From Polaromonas sp. YR568 (GTDB lineage Bacteria; Pseudomonadota; Gammaproteobacteria; Burkholderiales; Burkholderiaceae): DNA of 6,109 nt. Under the pieces are notes generated by a model. It worked only from the letters and a program-made list of their open reading frames with translations. It ran no database searches and was not told where the DNA came from. A program made the translations under genes and the position numbers. Positions 5,985 to 6,109 of this stretch are shown here, piece after piece (the first letter of the stretch is position 1; the number at the start of each line of letters is the position of its first letter). The DNA lies in contig CAMBWM010000143.1 in the NCBI GenBank assembly GCA_945871335.1, positions 1 to 6,109 on the forward strand. The letters are read 5' to 3'.

Positions 5985-6109
5985 TGCAGCTAACCCCTCA
6001 GGGCTGACAGACCAAGAAGCCCAAGAGTTTCACCAGTACTTCATACAGGGTTACCTGTTGTGGGCTGTTGGAGCTTTCTTCGCCCACAGCTTGGTGTGGA
6101 TCTGGCGTC
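5977..6109 (+). CDS. pufB: Light-harvesting 1 (LH1) beta polypeptide PufB, 3'-truncated by the window edge
   Basis: Small inner-membrane antenna protein that, with PufA, forms the LH1 ring around the reaction centre and binds BChl a and carotenoid. Forty-four complete codons are visible; the family is usually around 47-50 residues or a little more, so only the last few residues are missing. The polar cytoplasmic N-terminus ([19 protein letters not shown]) includes the conserved EFH motif with H19. One membrane helix runs from about residue 22 to 42. It contains H37 in FFAHSLVWIWR, the axial ligand of BChl, followed by the conserved aromatic W41 and W43. The position after bchZ identifies it as pufB rather than the LH2 gene pucB. 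The ATG overlaps the end of the preceding small ORF. pufA and pufLM would be expected just downstream. Confidence 0.94.
   Translation, partial: MTDAANPSGLTDQEAQEFHQYFIQGYLLWAVGAFFAHSLVWIWR

Noticed and set aside
1..6109. CRISPR arrays, tRNA/rRNA genes, insertion sequences or a defence system
   Set aside because: No direct-repeat arrays, RNA gene signatures, transposase-like frames or terminal repeats were seen; the window is almost wholly occupied by photosynthesis genes.

Overview
The window is a piece of a purple-bacterial photosynthesis gene cluster. All genes lie on the + strand in the order crtF (5' cut off) - bchC - bchX - bchY - bchZ - small basic ORF - pufB (3' cut off). The order matches the crt-bch-puf superoperon of anoxygenic phototrophic Proteobacteria. 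Moderate GC content, the protein sequences and the direct bchZ-to-pufB link with no obvious PufQ membrane protein suggest a betaproteobacterium of the Burkholderiales (Rubrivivax / Rhodoferax / Limnohabitans-like). The genus is inference only.

Layout: bases 1-765 encode the C-terminal two thirds of the carotenoid O-methyltransferase CrtF. Bases 766-835 form the only real intergenic region. It is AT-rich and densely regulatory: a perfect 8-bp inverted repeat, two perfect TGT-N12-ACA palindromes (CrtJ/PpsR operators) 8 bp apart, and a sigma70-type promoter whose -35 and -10 elements fall in the two palindromes. From 836 onward the genes are packed tightly: bchC/bchX overlap by 4 nt (ATGA), bchX/bchY are 4 nt apart, bchY/bchZ overlap by 1 nt (TGATG), bchZ and the small ORF overlap by 4 nt (ATGA), and the small ORF overlaps pufB by 8 nt.

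Function: BchX, BchY and BchZ are the three subunits of chlorophyllide a oxidoreductase (COR), the nitrogenase-like enzyme that reduces ring B (C7=C8) to give the bacteriochlorin. BchC oxidises the 3-hydroxyethyl group to 3-acetyl, completing the bacteriochlorophyllide a macrocycle. CrtF makes methoxylated carotenoids. PufB is the LH1 beta polypeptide that binds the finished BChl and carotenoid. Pigment synthesis and antenna apoprotein are thus probably on one readthrough transcript, with redox/light repression by a PpsR/CrtJ-type regulator at bchC.

Most of the window is well-known biology. The points worth a second look are the operator/promoter arrangement before bchC, including its possibly leaderless start, and the 52-codon unidentified ORF with an internal dyad at the position where alphaproteobacteria carry pufQ.
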